This document shows, in pieces, positions 8,214-14,970 of a stretch of DNA of 28,486 bases. The notes under the pieces are model-generated. The model ran no database searches. It had not been told where the DNA came from and saw nothing but the letters and a program-made list of their open reading frames with translations. The stretch lies in assembly GCA_001871815.1 (NCBI GenBank), contig MNVP01000008.1, positions 1-28,486 of the forward strand. Direction: 5' to 3'. Position 1 is the stretch's first letter. Every line of letters starts with the position of its first letter. The DNA is from Candidatus Omnitrophica bacterium CG1_02_40_15. GTDB taxonomy: Bacteria; Omnitrophota; Gorgyraeia; Gorgyraeales; Gorgyraeaceae. Both the position numbers and the translations under genes were made by a program.

Positions 8214-8220
8214 AAGTAAA

Positions 8221-8283
8221 GCTATAAGTTTTAAGCTGTAAGTTATAAGTTTTTCTTACAGCTTACGGCTTATAACTTAAAGC
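8221..8283. repeat. Heptamer inverted array, copy 2
   Basis: The left arm (8221-8249) has four units, GCTATAA, GTTTTAA, GCTGTAA and GTTATAA. A TTTTT loop separates it from the right arm (8255-8283) of four units in the opposite orientation. By eye the arms match at 24 of 29 positions. The array fills the 79-base gap between the GT4-GT9 fusion gene and the next GT4 gene. Confidence 0.85.
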
Positions 8284-8292
8284 TGATTTTAG

Positions 8293-10386
8293 TTAAAATT
8301 CTATTTTCTCCATCACCAGTTTATACACTTCCTCAACGCTAATGCGCTCCATGCATACATTGCGCTTGCATTTAGACTTATAGCACGGGCTGCATCTTAA
8401 ATCTTTTCTTATAGCAATCCCTTTTTCGGTCGGCTCAAAATGCCTGGCAGGGTCAGTCGGGCCAAACAACGCTATAAAATCAACTCCCATGCTAGAAGCA
8501 ACATGCATAGGAGCGCTGTCGCCTGTCAGAAAAACTCTGCACCTCTTTATCAAAGCGCCAAGCTGCGTTATGGATGTCAGGCCAACCGCATTCACAGGTT
8601 TTATGCCAGATATCTTTATAAAATCTTTCACGCTATCCATAGCATCCTTTGAACCTGTAAGAACCACCCTTATATCCTTTTCAGCCAGCATATCAGAGAG
8701 CCTTGCAAAATTTTTCAAAGGCCATCTCTTTGTTTCCCATCTATGGCTTGAACCGATATTGATCCCAACCAGTATCTGGCTGCTGCTAACCCACGCATTC
8801 TTCAATAATTTGTCTATATACGAAAAGTCTTCTTTGGAAGGCCATATCTCAAGATACCTGGAGGTATTCATAGTATCTATATTTATGCTCTTGAGCAGCC
8901 TAAATTGTTCCACGAGAGGCGTTGCTTTTATCTTAAGGTACTTTATCCTGTTATTTACAAAAAAACTTAACCTAGCGTTATCGTAACCAAATCTTTCCGG
9001 AATGGCGCCAAGCCATGAAATTATATGGCTCGTTTTATTGTTCTGAAAATCTATAGACATATCAAAATTTTTGCGCCTTAAAATACCTGATGTCTTTAAT
9101 AACCCTTTCAGGCCCTTGTCGCGGCCCTTCCTGTCATATAGGATCAACTCATCTATATAAGGGCAGTTTTTAAGTATGTGTTTGGACTCAGGCCCTATCA
9201 GAACGCTTATGCGAGCGTCTGGAAAATTATCTCTCAAGGCCCTTAAACTCGGGACTATAAGTATCACATCGCCTATTGCCCCAAGTTTTATAATAAGTAT
9301 ATTCTTTTTTTTACAGGCCTCTTCATAGACTTTAATAGTATCCTCTGCCATCTTTACTAGGCTGTATTCCCGTTCTATCTTTTTCCTTGCTTCTGTGGCC
9401 AGGTTTTTAGATAATTCCCTATCTTTCAATACTCTTATCACTGAATTCACCATTTCAAATATATCCCCCGGCCTCACCAGTATCCCAGTATGTTCATGCT
9501 CTATAATTTCTATTGCTCCGCCTATGCGCGTGGCTATAACAGGCACGCCGCTCGCGCTTGCTTCAATAATTACCCTGCCGAATGCCTCCTGGCCTACTGA
9601 GGGAAGCGCCAATAGGTCAAGTTCAGACATAATCTTTGGTATATCATATTGAGGCCCAAGGAATTCTACGGACTTTTCCATCTGAAGCTGTTTTGTAAGA
9701 GATTTTAATTTTTCCATATATCCAGGCTTATCTTTCGGCGCATCTCCTACGATCAAAACTTTAACCTTAGGAAACAGCCTTATCACCCTTGCTGCTGCCT
9801 GCAGAAAAAATACATGGCCTTTTATAGGAGTAACTCTGCCTATAATTCCTATTTTATACTCTGATTTTGAAGAAGCGCTAGGCATCTTGAATTTGAATTT
9901 ATCAAGATCCACGCCTCTGGGGATCAGCCTTACCCTTTCATAAGGCACTTTAAAATCCTCTATCATATGCCGGCCTATAACAGAGCTTGCCACAATTACA
10001 AACCTTGCCCATCCTGTTATGCGGCTTATAAAATGATTCGAATAATAGCCATGAGCAGTTGCGATAAACTTGGTGCCTGTGTGCCGGGCTGCAAAAAATG
10101 CGATAATGTTAGGAACCCTAGAGCGGCTATGCACAATATCCACGCGCTCATCCTTTATAATAGCTTCCAATTTTTTAATAGAGTCTATTATTGTAAACGG
10201 GGATTTTTTATGGACAGGTAGCTCTATATGCTTAACTTTCATTTCTATTAAATTCTTTACAAGCTGCCCTCCTCCGGACACAACAATAACCTTATGCCCT
10301 CTCTTAACTAATTCTTTAGACAAATCAATTGTGCCTGTCTCTACCCCGCCCACATCAAGTTTTGGAAGTATCTGAAGAATGTTCAT
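8293..10386 (-). CDS. Fused GT4-GT9 glycosyltransferase
   Basis: This 697-residue protein joins two complete enzymes. Residues 1 to about 355 are a GT4 domain. It starts MNILQILPKLDVGGVETGTI and has IGIIGRVTPIKGHVFFLQAA and the E-x7-E motif in EAFGRVIIEASASGVPVIAT. From about residue 360 a GT9 heptosyltransferase domain begins at NILIIKLGAIGDVILIVPSL. It has IGSSHRWETKRWPLKNF, TGDSAPMHVASSMGVDFIAL plus FGPTDP, and the cysteine cluster RCSPCYKSKCKRNVCM. The fusion would couple two consecutive sugar additions to the LPS core. The linker is only a few residues and is coded by a run of eight A bases on the minus strand. No start codon is seen at the head of the GT9 part, so the fusion looks real. 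Both active-site motif sets are intact. Confidence 0.92.
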   Translation of the reverse strand: MNILQILPKLDVGGVETGTIDLSKELVKRGHKVIVVSGGGQLVKNLIEMKVKHIELPVHKKSPFTIIDSIKKLEAIIKDERVDIVHSRSRVPNIIAFFAARHTGTKFIATAHGYYSNHFISRITGWARFVIVASSVIGRHMIEDFKVPYERVRLIPRGVDLDKFKFKMPSASSKSEYKIGIIGRVTPIKGHVFFLQAAARVIRLFPKVKVLIVGDAPKDKPGYMEKLKSLTKQLQMEKSVEFLGPQYDIPKIMSELDLLALPSVGQEAFGRVIIEASASGVPVIATRIGGAIEIIEHEHTGILVRPGDIFEMVNSVIRVLKDRELSKNLATEARKKIEREYSLVKMAEDTIKVYEEACKKKNILIIKLGAIGDVILIVPSLRALRDNFPDARISVLIGPESKHILKNCPYIDELILYDRKGRDKGLKGLLKTSGILRRKNFDMSIDFQNNKTSHIISWLGAIPERFGYDNARLSFFVNNRIKYLKIKATPLVEQFRLLKSINIDTMNTSRYLEIWPSKEDFSYIDKLLKNAWVSSSQILVGINIGSSHRWETKRWPLKNFARLSDMLAEKDIRVVLTGSKDAMDSVKDFIKISGIKPVNAVGLTSITQLGALIKRCRVFLTGDSAPMHVASSMGVDFIALFGPTDPARHFEPTEKGIAIRKDLRCSPCYKSKCKRNVCMERISVEEVYKLVMEKIEF

Positions 10387-10409
10387 AGTATTTTTTGGTC
10401 TGCCCAGAT

Positions 10410-12395
10410 CTAAATTAACCCTTTTAGCCTTTCTACTATTTTCTCTCTATCATCCAGCCTCTTAACCTCAGGCTTTGTTTCCAATATTTCTTTTATCTTA
10501 TCATAAATCTCGTCAGGCTCTGCAGTTTTTATATAACCCTGTTTTTCCAGATTTAAAACCATGCGCATGTATTTTCCCTTTCCACCTTTAACCTTTAACT
10601 TTTCACCAAAAACTATTACATTCTTACCCGAACTGGCTGCCTCTGATATCATTGAAACGCTTTCCGGAGAAACTATCAAGATATCGCTTAACCCAAATAT
10701 ATTAGCTACAGCGCCATCTATATTTTTTTCATTTGCGATAATAAGTAATTTGCAGCGCTTATTATCGCTCAATTTTTCTTTTAATAATCTATCTATTTCT
10801 GGAGAAGTCCTTCTGGATGTAGAAACAAATATATCGAGATCTTTCTCTTCACTAATCTTTATAAGCGCATCTACTACTTTTTCAACCCATCCTTTATTCA
10901 GTTGAAATCCTTTCGCATCCCCGCCTATAAGCAAGCCTATCCCATTGTTCGTCGCTCGTCGCTCATCGTTCATGACTCGGATTCTATTCGGCGCCCCTTC
11001 AGTTACCAGTATATTAGACCTGTCCAACTTCGCAAGTTGCCCAATTGGGCAACTTGCGAAGTTGGACAGGTTATAATCATGGAGCGGAAGAATAATTAAA
11101 TCTATCTTCTTGCCGCGAGCAAACCCTGGCTTCATTATTACAACATTTCTGGCGTTATTCTCATATTTTAAAAATATATTCGCCGAAACAGTAGAGGCCC
11201 CGCAAGAAATAATAATATCCGCGTATTTATTTTTTACAGCCTCAAAGGATTCTTTTGTCAGGCAGAATTTAAGGCATCTCAAGCATCCCTGGCATCTTCT
11301 GGAGGCAAAAACGCTGGAAAGGTTTAAAATTATCTTCATGAATTTATTTTTAAATTTCATATCTATAACTTGGATTTTAACAATAGGTTTCTCCTCTATG
11401 GATCTAGCCTTAAGTCTTGAACCTAGGGCATCCTCAACCATTTCTGCCACTCCTATTGCCTGATTAAGATGGCCTGCTTTAGCGTCTCCCAGAACCAATA
11501 CGCTTCGCTGAGGCGTACTTTTCCATCTCTTATGAGCCCATAACCATTGTTCAGGAAATTTCCTTATATAATCTTCCAGGATATCTACTATCCTTTGAAG
11601 ATTAACTTTTACATCCTTTTCTTTATCTCCTGTATTTACAAGCTTAAACGGATCCCCCACCCTGGCTATATGTTTATCAACCCCGACTCTCCAGATAAAC
11701 GAAGGAAGAATCTCTGCGCCTGTCTTTGAACCAAAAGCTATTATGCCCTGGGCAGTTGAAGCAGGCCTGTTGAAGAAATTTACAAATACGCCGTTTGCGC
11801 CTGCATCCTGATCAGAAAGCATGGCAACTATGCCGTTATCATTCAGAGTTCTGATTATGTCTTTTATCGAAAAACCCTTTGTTATAACTTTACAACCCGT
11901 TGACTGCCTGAATTGATTCAGGAGATTATTTAATCTTTCATATTTCTGCTCGCGCGCAAATACAGACATGGTATAACCATTTAAACTTGCAACAAGAGAT
12001 GCTATCTCCCAGTTCCCGAAATGAGCAGTAAGGACTATTACGCCTTTTCCTTGTTCCATGCTGAATTTAAGAGAATCTACGTTTTCAAGTTTTACATGGC
12101 GCTTCAGATAATCCTTAGCCATAAAAGGCAGTTTTAATAACTCTATTACGTTCATGCCTAAATTTTCAAAATGAGCCCTATTTATCCTTTTGAGGTCACT
12201 GGAAGATTTCTCTGGAAACGCTGCTTTTAAATTAGCGTACGCGATCATCCTCCGTTTCAGATTGGCGTGATATACAATATCCCCCATACGCCTTCCTATC
12301 CACAAGCTAGGCCTCAGCGGAATACGCCATAAAAAAATACTAAAGGATCTAACTGCTATAAATCCCAAAAAGTCTATTATAAAATCCATCTTCAT
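10410..12395 (-). CDS. LpxL/HtrB-type acyltransferase fused to ELM1-like domain
   Basis: The first 300 or so residues are a lysophospholipid acyltransferase of the LpxL/HtrB type, which adds a secondary acyl chain to lipid A at the inner membrane. The catalytic HxxxxE box is TAHFGNWE, followed by SDQDAGANGVFVNFFNRPAS and EQWLWAHKRWK. The remaining part begins RSVLVLGDAKAGHLNQAIGV. It matches the bacterial ELM1-like family (COG3660, GT-B fold, unknown reaction), with ISCGASTVSANIF, GLLIGGDAKGF and DILIVSPESVSMISEAASSG. I chose the ATG at 12395 with GGAG ten bases upstream; an ATG at 12389 or TTG at 12401 are alternatives. The gene overlaps the end of lpxK by about 47 bases. Two repeats are inserted in frame in the ELM1 part, one a 54-bp palindrome and one a heptamer array. 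Confidence 0.85.
   Translation of the reverse strand: MKMDFIIDFLGFIAVRSFSIFLWRIPLRPSLWIGRRMGDIVYHANLKRRMIAYANLKAAFPEKSSSDLKRINRAHFENLGMNVIELLKLPFMAKDYLKRHVKLENVDSLKFSMEQGKGVIVLTAHFGNWEIASLVASLNGYTMSVFAREQKYERLNNLLNQFRQSTGCKVITKGFSIKDIIRTLNDNGIVAMLSDQDAGANGVFVNFFNRPASTAQGIIAFGSKTGAEILPSFIWRVGVDKHIARVGDPFKLVNTGDKEKDVKVNLQRIVDILEDYIRKFPEQWLWAHKRWKSTPQRSVLVLGDAKAGHLNQAIGVAEMVEDALGSRLKARSIEEKPIVKIQVIDMKFKNKFMKIILNLSSVFASRRCQGCLRCLKFCLTKESFEAVKNKYADIIISCGASTVSANIFLKYENNARNVVIMKPGFARGKKIDLIILPLHDYNLSNFASCPIGQLAKLDRSNILVTEGAPNRIRVMNDERRATNNGIGLLIGGDAKGFQLNKGWVEKVVDALIKISEEKDLDIFVSTSRRTSPEIDRLLKEKLSDNKRCKLLIIANEKNIDGAVANIFGLSDILIVSPESVSMISEAASSGKNVIVFGEKLKVKGGKGKYMRMVLNLEKQGYIKTAEPDEIYDKIKEILETKPEVKRLDDREKIVERLKGLI
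10947..10980. repeat. Heptamer array inside the ELM1-like domain
   Basis: Four 7-bp units, GTTCGTC, GCTCGTC, GCTCATC and GTTCATG, lie in frame and encode most of RVMNDERRATNNG. The peptide falls in the linker between TEGAPNRI and GLLIGGDAKG. Removing it would restore the spacing I expect for the family. Confidence 0.7.
11018..11071. repeat. 54-bp perfect palindrome inside the ELM1-like domain
   Basis: Each arm is 27 bases without a mismatch, and the centre is CCCAATTGGG. I checked every pair. It is in frame and encodes most of LSNFASCPIGQLAKLDR, placed between ILPLHDY and SNILVTEGAPNR. The open frame is preserved, which suggests insertion into a tolerant loop. Confidence 0.95.
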
Positions 12396-13491
12396 TTTCA
12401 ATTATCTCCAGCCTCACTTTTAACACTAAGAGCTGTAAGTTATAAGCTGTAAGCTTTAAGCTTTTTAGTTTGACCGCGTCTTTTTTCACCTCGCAGGTGG
12501 CCGTCCCTCGGCTTCGCTCGGGACAGGCAGGACTCCTGCGAGGTGGAAAAAGTTTCTCTAACTTAACAGCATCCTTCTCGGTACTAATAACTGTATCTAT
12601 ATTATTCTTTCTGCAATAATCTTCTATATGAGCAATATCTTCTTTTATGTATCCATGATGATCTCTGAAAACAAAATGTTTATTAATTTTTAATCCCAGG
12701 CGCAGGATTGTCTTTTCAAAACATTCTGGGCTGCCGATTGCTGAAACCAGCGCAAACTCTCTATTCTGTAGTTCCCTTATATTCACCTTTTCCACTTCGT
12801 AGGTGGCCGCAAAACTCCTACGAGGCGGAAAAGGCCCATTTTCTTCATTTATAAGTCTATAGAAACATAAAGGCCTGTGTATGGCTTTTGCAATAATGGC
12901 TCCTGGATTTATAGATCTTAATTTCCTTTCCAGCTTTTCCAATTTATCTTTTTTGGAAACTAAATCCGCTTTTGTGATTAAAAAAATATCTGCCCTTTTA
13001 AGAGAGCTAAGGCCTTCGCGCAATGTCCCTGCTGGTATCACCCAGCCATTCCCAAAAGGTTTTACAGCATCTACACATACTATGTCCAAATCTCTTCTCA
13101 ACCGGACATACTGAAACCCATCATCCAATAGAATAGTATCCGAAAGATTGCTCTCTATGGCTTCAAAGCCTCTTGCGACCCTGTCTTTTCCAACAAACAC
13201 AGGCACATTTGAAGTTAATTTAGGGAGAAGCTCTGATTCATCATTCCCGTATCCTCTTATCAAAATGCTTACTCTGTGATTTTTCTTGGCAAGGATATCT
13301 GCAATAAATGCAACCACAGGCGTCTTCCCTGTCCCTCCCCACGTAATATTCCCAACGCTTATAACCTTTGCGTTAATCTTATATTTTCTGAAAATATTTA
13401 CATTATAAAGAATATTGCGCATAGATATAATAAAGAAATATATAAATGAAAACGGAATGCAAAATAAAAAAATAATTCTTCTAAAAATCAT
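12349..13491 (-). CDS. lpxK: Tetraacyldisaccharide 4'-kinase with two repeat insertions
   Basis: LpxK phosphorylates the 4' position of the lipid A disaccharide at the inner membrane. This 380-residue protein has an N-terminal membrane segment (IIFLFCIPFSFIYFFIIS) and the Walker A loop GNITWGGTGKTP. It also has the Walker B-like DDGFQY, GYGNDE, and RDHHGY and STEKDAVKLEKL near the C-terminus. It is longer than typical bacterial LpxK proteins. The extra length comes from two copies of one palindromic element (FPPRRS...EV peptides) and a heptamer array coding LKLTAYNLQL. The insertions lie outside the catalytic motifs, so activity is plausible. AGGGG precedes the ATG, and a promoter lies about 80 bases upstream. 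It is the first gene of the LPS operon. Confidence 0.93.
   Translation of the reverse strand: MIFRRIIFLFCIPFSFIYFFIISMRNILYNVNIFRKYKINAKVISVGNITWGGTGKTPVVAFIADILAKKNHRVSILIRGYGNDESELLPKLTSNVPVFVGKDRVARGFEAIESNLSDTILLDDGFQYVRLRRDLDIVCVDAVKPFGNGWVIPAGTLREGLSSLKRADIFLITKADLVSKKDKLEKLERKLRSINPGAIIAKAIHRPLCFYRLINEENGPFPPRRSFAATYEVEKVNIRELQNREFALVSAIGSPECFEKTILRLGLKINKHFVFRDHHGYIKEDIAHIEDYCRKNNIDTVISTEKDAVKLEKLFPPRRSPACPERSRGTATCEVKKDAVKLKSLKLTAYNLQLLVLKVRLEIIENEDGFYNRLFGIYSS
12432..12466. repeat. Single-arm heptamer array in lpxK
   Basis: The units GCTGTAA, GTTATAA, GCTGTAA, GCTTTAA and GCTTTTT are of the same kind as the arms of the inverted arrays at 3098, 8221 and 16248. No opposite arm is seen. 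The array is translated in frame as LKLTAYNLQL near the lpxK C-terminus. Confidence 0.75.
12481..12551. repeat. Palindromic element in lpxK, copy B with nested hairpin
   Basis: The outer arms (12481-12497 and 12535-12551) pair as CACCTCGCAGG with CCTGCGAGGTGG plus flanking T and A runs. In the middle a second hairpin, GTCCC at 12503-12507 and GGGAC at 12520-12524, encodes CPERSRG. The element is read in frame as FPPRRSPACPERSRGTATCE and is homologous to copy A at 12786-12834. Confidence 0.85.
12786..12834. repeat. Palindromic element in lpxK, copy A
   Basis: Arms of 18 bases (12786-12803 and 12817-12834), CCTTTTCCACTTCGTAGG and CCTACGAGGCGGAAAAGG, pair with two mismatches. The element is translated in frame as PFPPRRSFAATYEVEK. 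It lacks the nested hairpin of copy B but has the same peptide skeleton. Confidence 0.85.
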
Positions 13492-13511
13492 ATCCCCTGC
13501 GTTCTGTATTT

Positions 13512-13540
13512 GTAAGGAACGGTTTGAAACCGTTCCTTAC
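13512..13540. repeat. 29-bp perfect palindrome in the lpxK leader
   Basis: The arms GTAAGGAACGGTTT and AAACCGTTCCTTAC flank one G. The palindrome lies between the promoter and the lpxK ribosome binding site, so the lpxK mRNA would carry the hairpin. Its layout equals that of the palindrome at 2258-2286 at the other end of the cluster. Confidence 0.9.
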
Positions 13541-13571
13541 ATTGTTCATATATTTAGACTATATTTGATAT

Positions 13572-13600
13572 ATGATAGTATATTTAGAAGAAATTGTAAA
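13572..13600 (-). promoter_or_regulatory. Sigma70-type promoter for lpxK and the LPS operon
   Basis: On the minus strand TTTACA (13600-13595), a 17-base spacer and TATCAT (13577-13572) lie about 80 bases before lpxK. An overlapping TATACT could serve as an alternative -10 element. Confidence 0.55.
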
Positions 13601-13947
13601 GATTAATGGTATCAACGTTTTTTAATTATTTCTATGCAGTCGCTTAAAAGAATTATTGTAGGAATTGAGGAGTAAAACTGGAAAGATACAGCTAACTCTG
13701 GTAAGATCTAGTAAAAAGCGGTAATTCCTATAAAATCAACAAGTTACGCCTTAATCTGCCGCGCTATTTAGGGTTATGTGAAAATCCCTAAATTAACTCC
13801 CTTCTTCTGCGCCAAAGTCGCCTTTGGCGACTTTGATCCTGAGCTAGCCTAATAATGCGACGAATAGGAGCATTATAGGCGAAGCGAAGGACCTTTTATC
13901 ATATCATCAAATTATCCACAAAGTAGGGGAATCTTCGAAAGTTCCAG
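13601..13947. other. Gene-free stretch with nested hairpins
   Basis: I see no gene in this interval. It contains a hairpin with 10-base perfect arms (CAAAGTCGCC at 13813-13822, GGCGACTTTG at 13826-13835, loop TTT). It also contains an imperfect stem GCCTAATAATGC (13847-13858) with GCATTATAGGC (13870-13880). The latter seems nested within a CCTGAGC...GCGAAGG palindrome of the kind that encodes PERSRG peptides elsewhere. The remainder shows nothing I recognise. Confidence 0.6.
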
Positions 13948-14136
13948 CTAATATATCTGGACAATATCTTTGGCAGGAATAAAAAGTATCACAGGATTAG
14001 AATATCCTTGTTTTACTGCCTTATCGTAGGCTTTCTTGGGATCCTTATCATCAGCAATAACAGTGCTGTCGCCAAAATCCTTTATTGCTACATAACGGCC
14101 ATTATATTTATTTTCTTTTATAAGGACTTGTTCCAT
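13948..14136 (-). CDS. Small DUF5678-like protein
   Basis: The 62-residue product MEQVLIKENKYNGRYVAIKD and onwards has the pattern of DUF5678. In this pattern a GRYVA(I/L) strand is followed by a charged strand (STVIADDKDPKKAYDKAVKQG) and a hydrophobic PVILFIPAKDI end. A longer frame starts eight codons upstream at a TTG, but I prefer the ATG at 14136. The function of the family is unknown, and members often lie near mobile or toxin-antitoxin genes. Here it follows the HepT gene by 57 bases on the same strand and may be part of the same unit. The family match is from memory of the motif, so treat it as tentative. Confidence 0.6.
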   Translation of the reverse strand: MEQVLIKENKYNGRYVAIKDFGDSTVIADDKDPKKAYDKAVKQGYSNPVILFIPAKDIVQIY

Positions 14137-14193
14137 ATCACATGCCTTGTTTAATCTCAATATAAAATTATCACATTAGGTCAGTTACTGTCT

Positions 14194-14520
14194 TTAGGAT
14201 AGGCGAGAAATTTCTGTCTTAAAATCAGGTAGTTTATTTTTGATTATATCCCATAATATTTCCAAATCTATGCCAAAATATTCATGTGCCAATATATCTC
14301 TTAAGCCTGAGATTTTCTTCCATTCAATATCAGGATGTTTATCTTTTATATGCAAAGGGATATTCTTTACAGCTTCACCGATAATCTCTAGATTTCTAAC
14401 AACGCCATCTACAACTAAATCGTTTTTCTTTAGTTCTTTCGAAGACAGGCCTTTTGTGTATTTTTCTATCTTTTTAATAGCTTGCAATATATCATCTAAA
14501 TAAAGCTTATAATCTCGCAT
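14194..14520 (-). CDS. hepT: HepT-like HEPN toxin RNase
   Basis: This 108-residue all-helical protein of the DUF86/HepT family is an RNase toxin in HEPN-MNT modules. The catalytic R-x4-H motif is clear in GLRDILAHEYFGID, with the usual aromatic residues after the His. The N-terminus, YKLYLDDILQAIKKIEKYTK, and the middle stretch VRNLEIIGEAVKNIP are typical. It follows the MntA-like antitoxin gene and overlaps it by 14 bases, so the two are co-translated. In studied pairs MntA adds AMP to the HEPN motif tyrosine, which is present here in the HEYF sequence. The pair lies between the LPS operon and the murI operon as an inserted accessory module. Confidence 0.93.
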   Translation of the reverse strand: MRDYKLYLDDILQAIKKIEKYTKGLSSKELKKNDLVVDGVVRNLEIIGEAVKNIPLHIKDKHPDIEWKKISGLRDILAHEYFGIDLEILWDIIKNKLPDFKTEISRLS

Positions 14521-14806
14521 AAGCCACTTCTCTCAAAACAGCTTGCTTTATCCTTGGCTTTACTGCATCCTTAATCACTAAATCGACTTTACGGCGCAAT
14601 AGCCTCTCTAAGTAAAATTTAAGCTCCATATAATTATCAAATATCTTTTCGCCCTTTTCAAATTCTACAAGTATATCTATATCGCTCTTATTATTCTGCG
14701 TAGCTCTTGCGAATGAACCAAAAATCCCTATCCTTTTAACTCCATATTTCTTGATTTCTTCTATATTGGCCTGTATAGTTTTTGTCGCATCATTCTTGGT
14801 AAGCAT
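14507..14806 (-). CDS. mntA: MntA-like nucleotidyltransferase antitoxin
   Basis: This 99-residue minimal nucleotidyltransferase neutralises HepT, in studied systems by transferring AMP. The active-site loop GSFARATQNNKSDIDILVEF has the G-S-x10-D-x-D pattern, and the third Asp follows in RKVDLVIKD. AAGGGG six bases before the ATG gives a strong ribosome binding site. A promoter lies 24 to 51 bases upstream. The gene is first in a two-gene unit, antitoxin before toxin, with a 14-base overlap. Both active sites appear intact, so the module is probably functional rather than a relic. Confidence 0.93.
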   Translation of the reverse strand: MLTKNDATKTIQANIEEIKKYGVKRIGIFGSFARATQNNKSDIDILVEFEKGEKIFDNYMELKFYLERLLRRKVDLVIKDAVKPRIKQAVLREVAYARL

Positions 14807-14829
14807 AGATACCCCTTTTCACACTTAAG

Positions 14830-14857
14830 ATTATAGCATATCTTTTATATTATTAAA
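14830..14857 (-). promoter_or_regulatory. Promoter of the mntA-hepT module
   Basis: On the minus strand TTTAAT (14857-14852), a 16-base spacer and a perfect TATAAT (14835-14830) precede the mntA ATG by 23 bases. Confidence 0.6.
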
Positions 14858-14970
14858 GTATTTTTATTTCATTGCTCGGGAATGGGAATAGACATCGTAC
14901 CCCCACCCCTAAGGGTTTTAAGGTGAGGGGAGTAAGTTCACACTGAAAGCATTACAAATGGTATCAGCGT

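Noticed and set aside
14880..14930. Possible hairpin of C- and G-runs before mntA
   Set aside because: The arms pair only with gaps and it is clearly weaker than the other palindromes reported.
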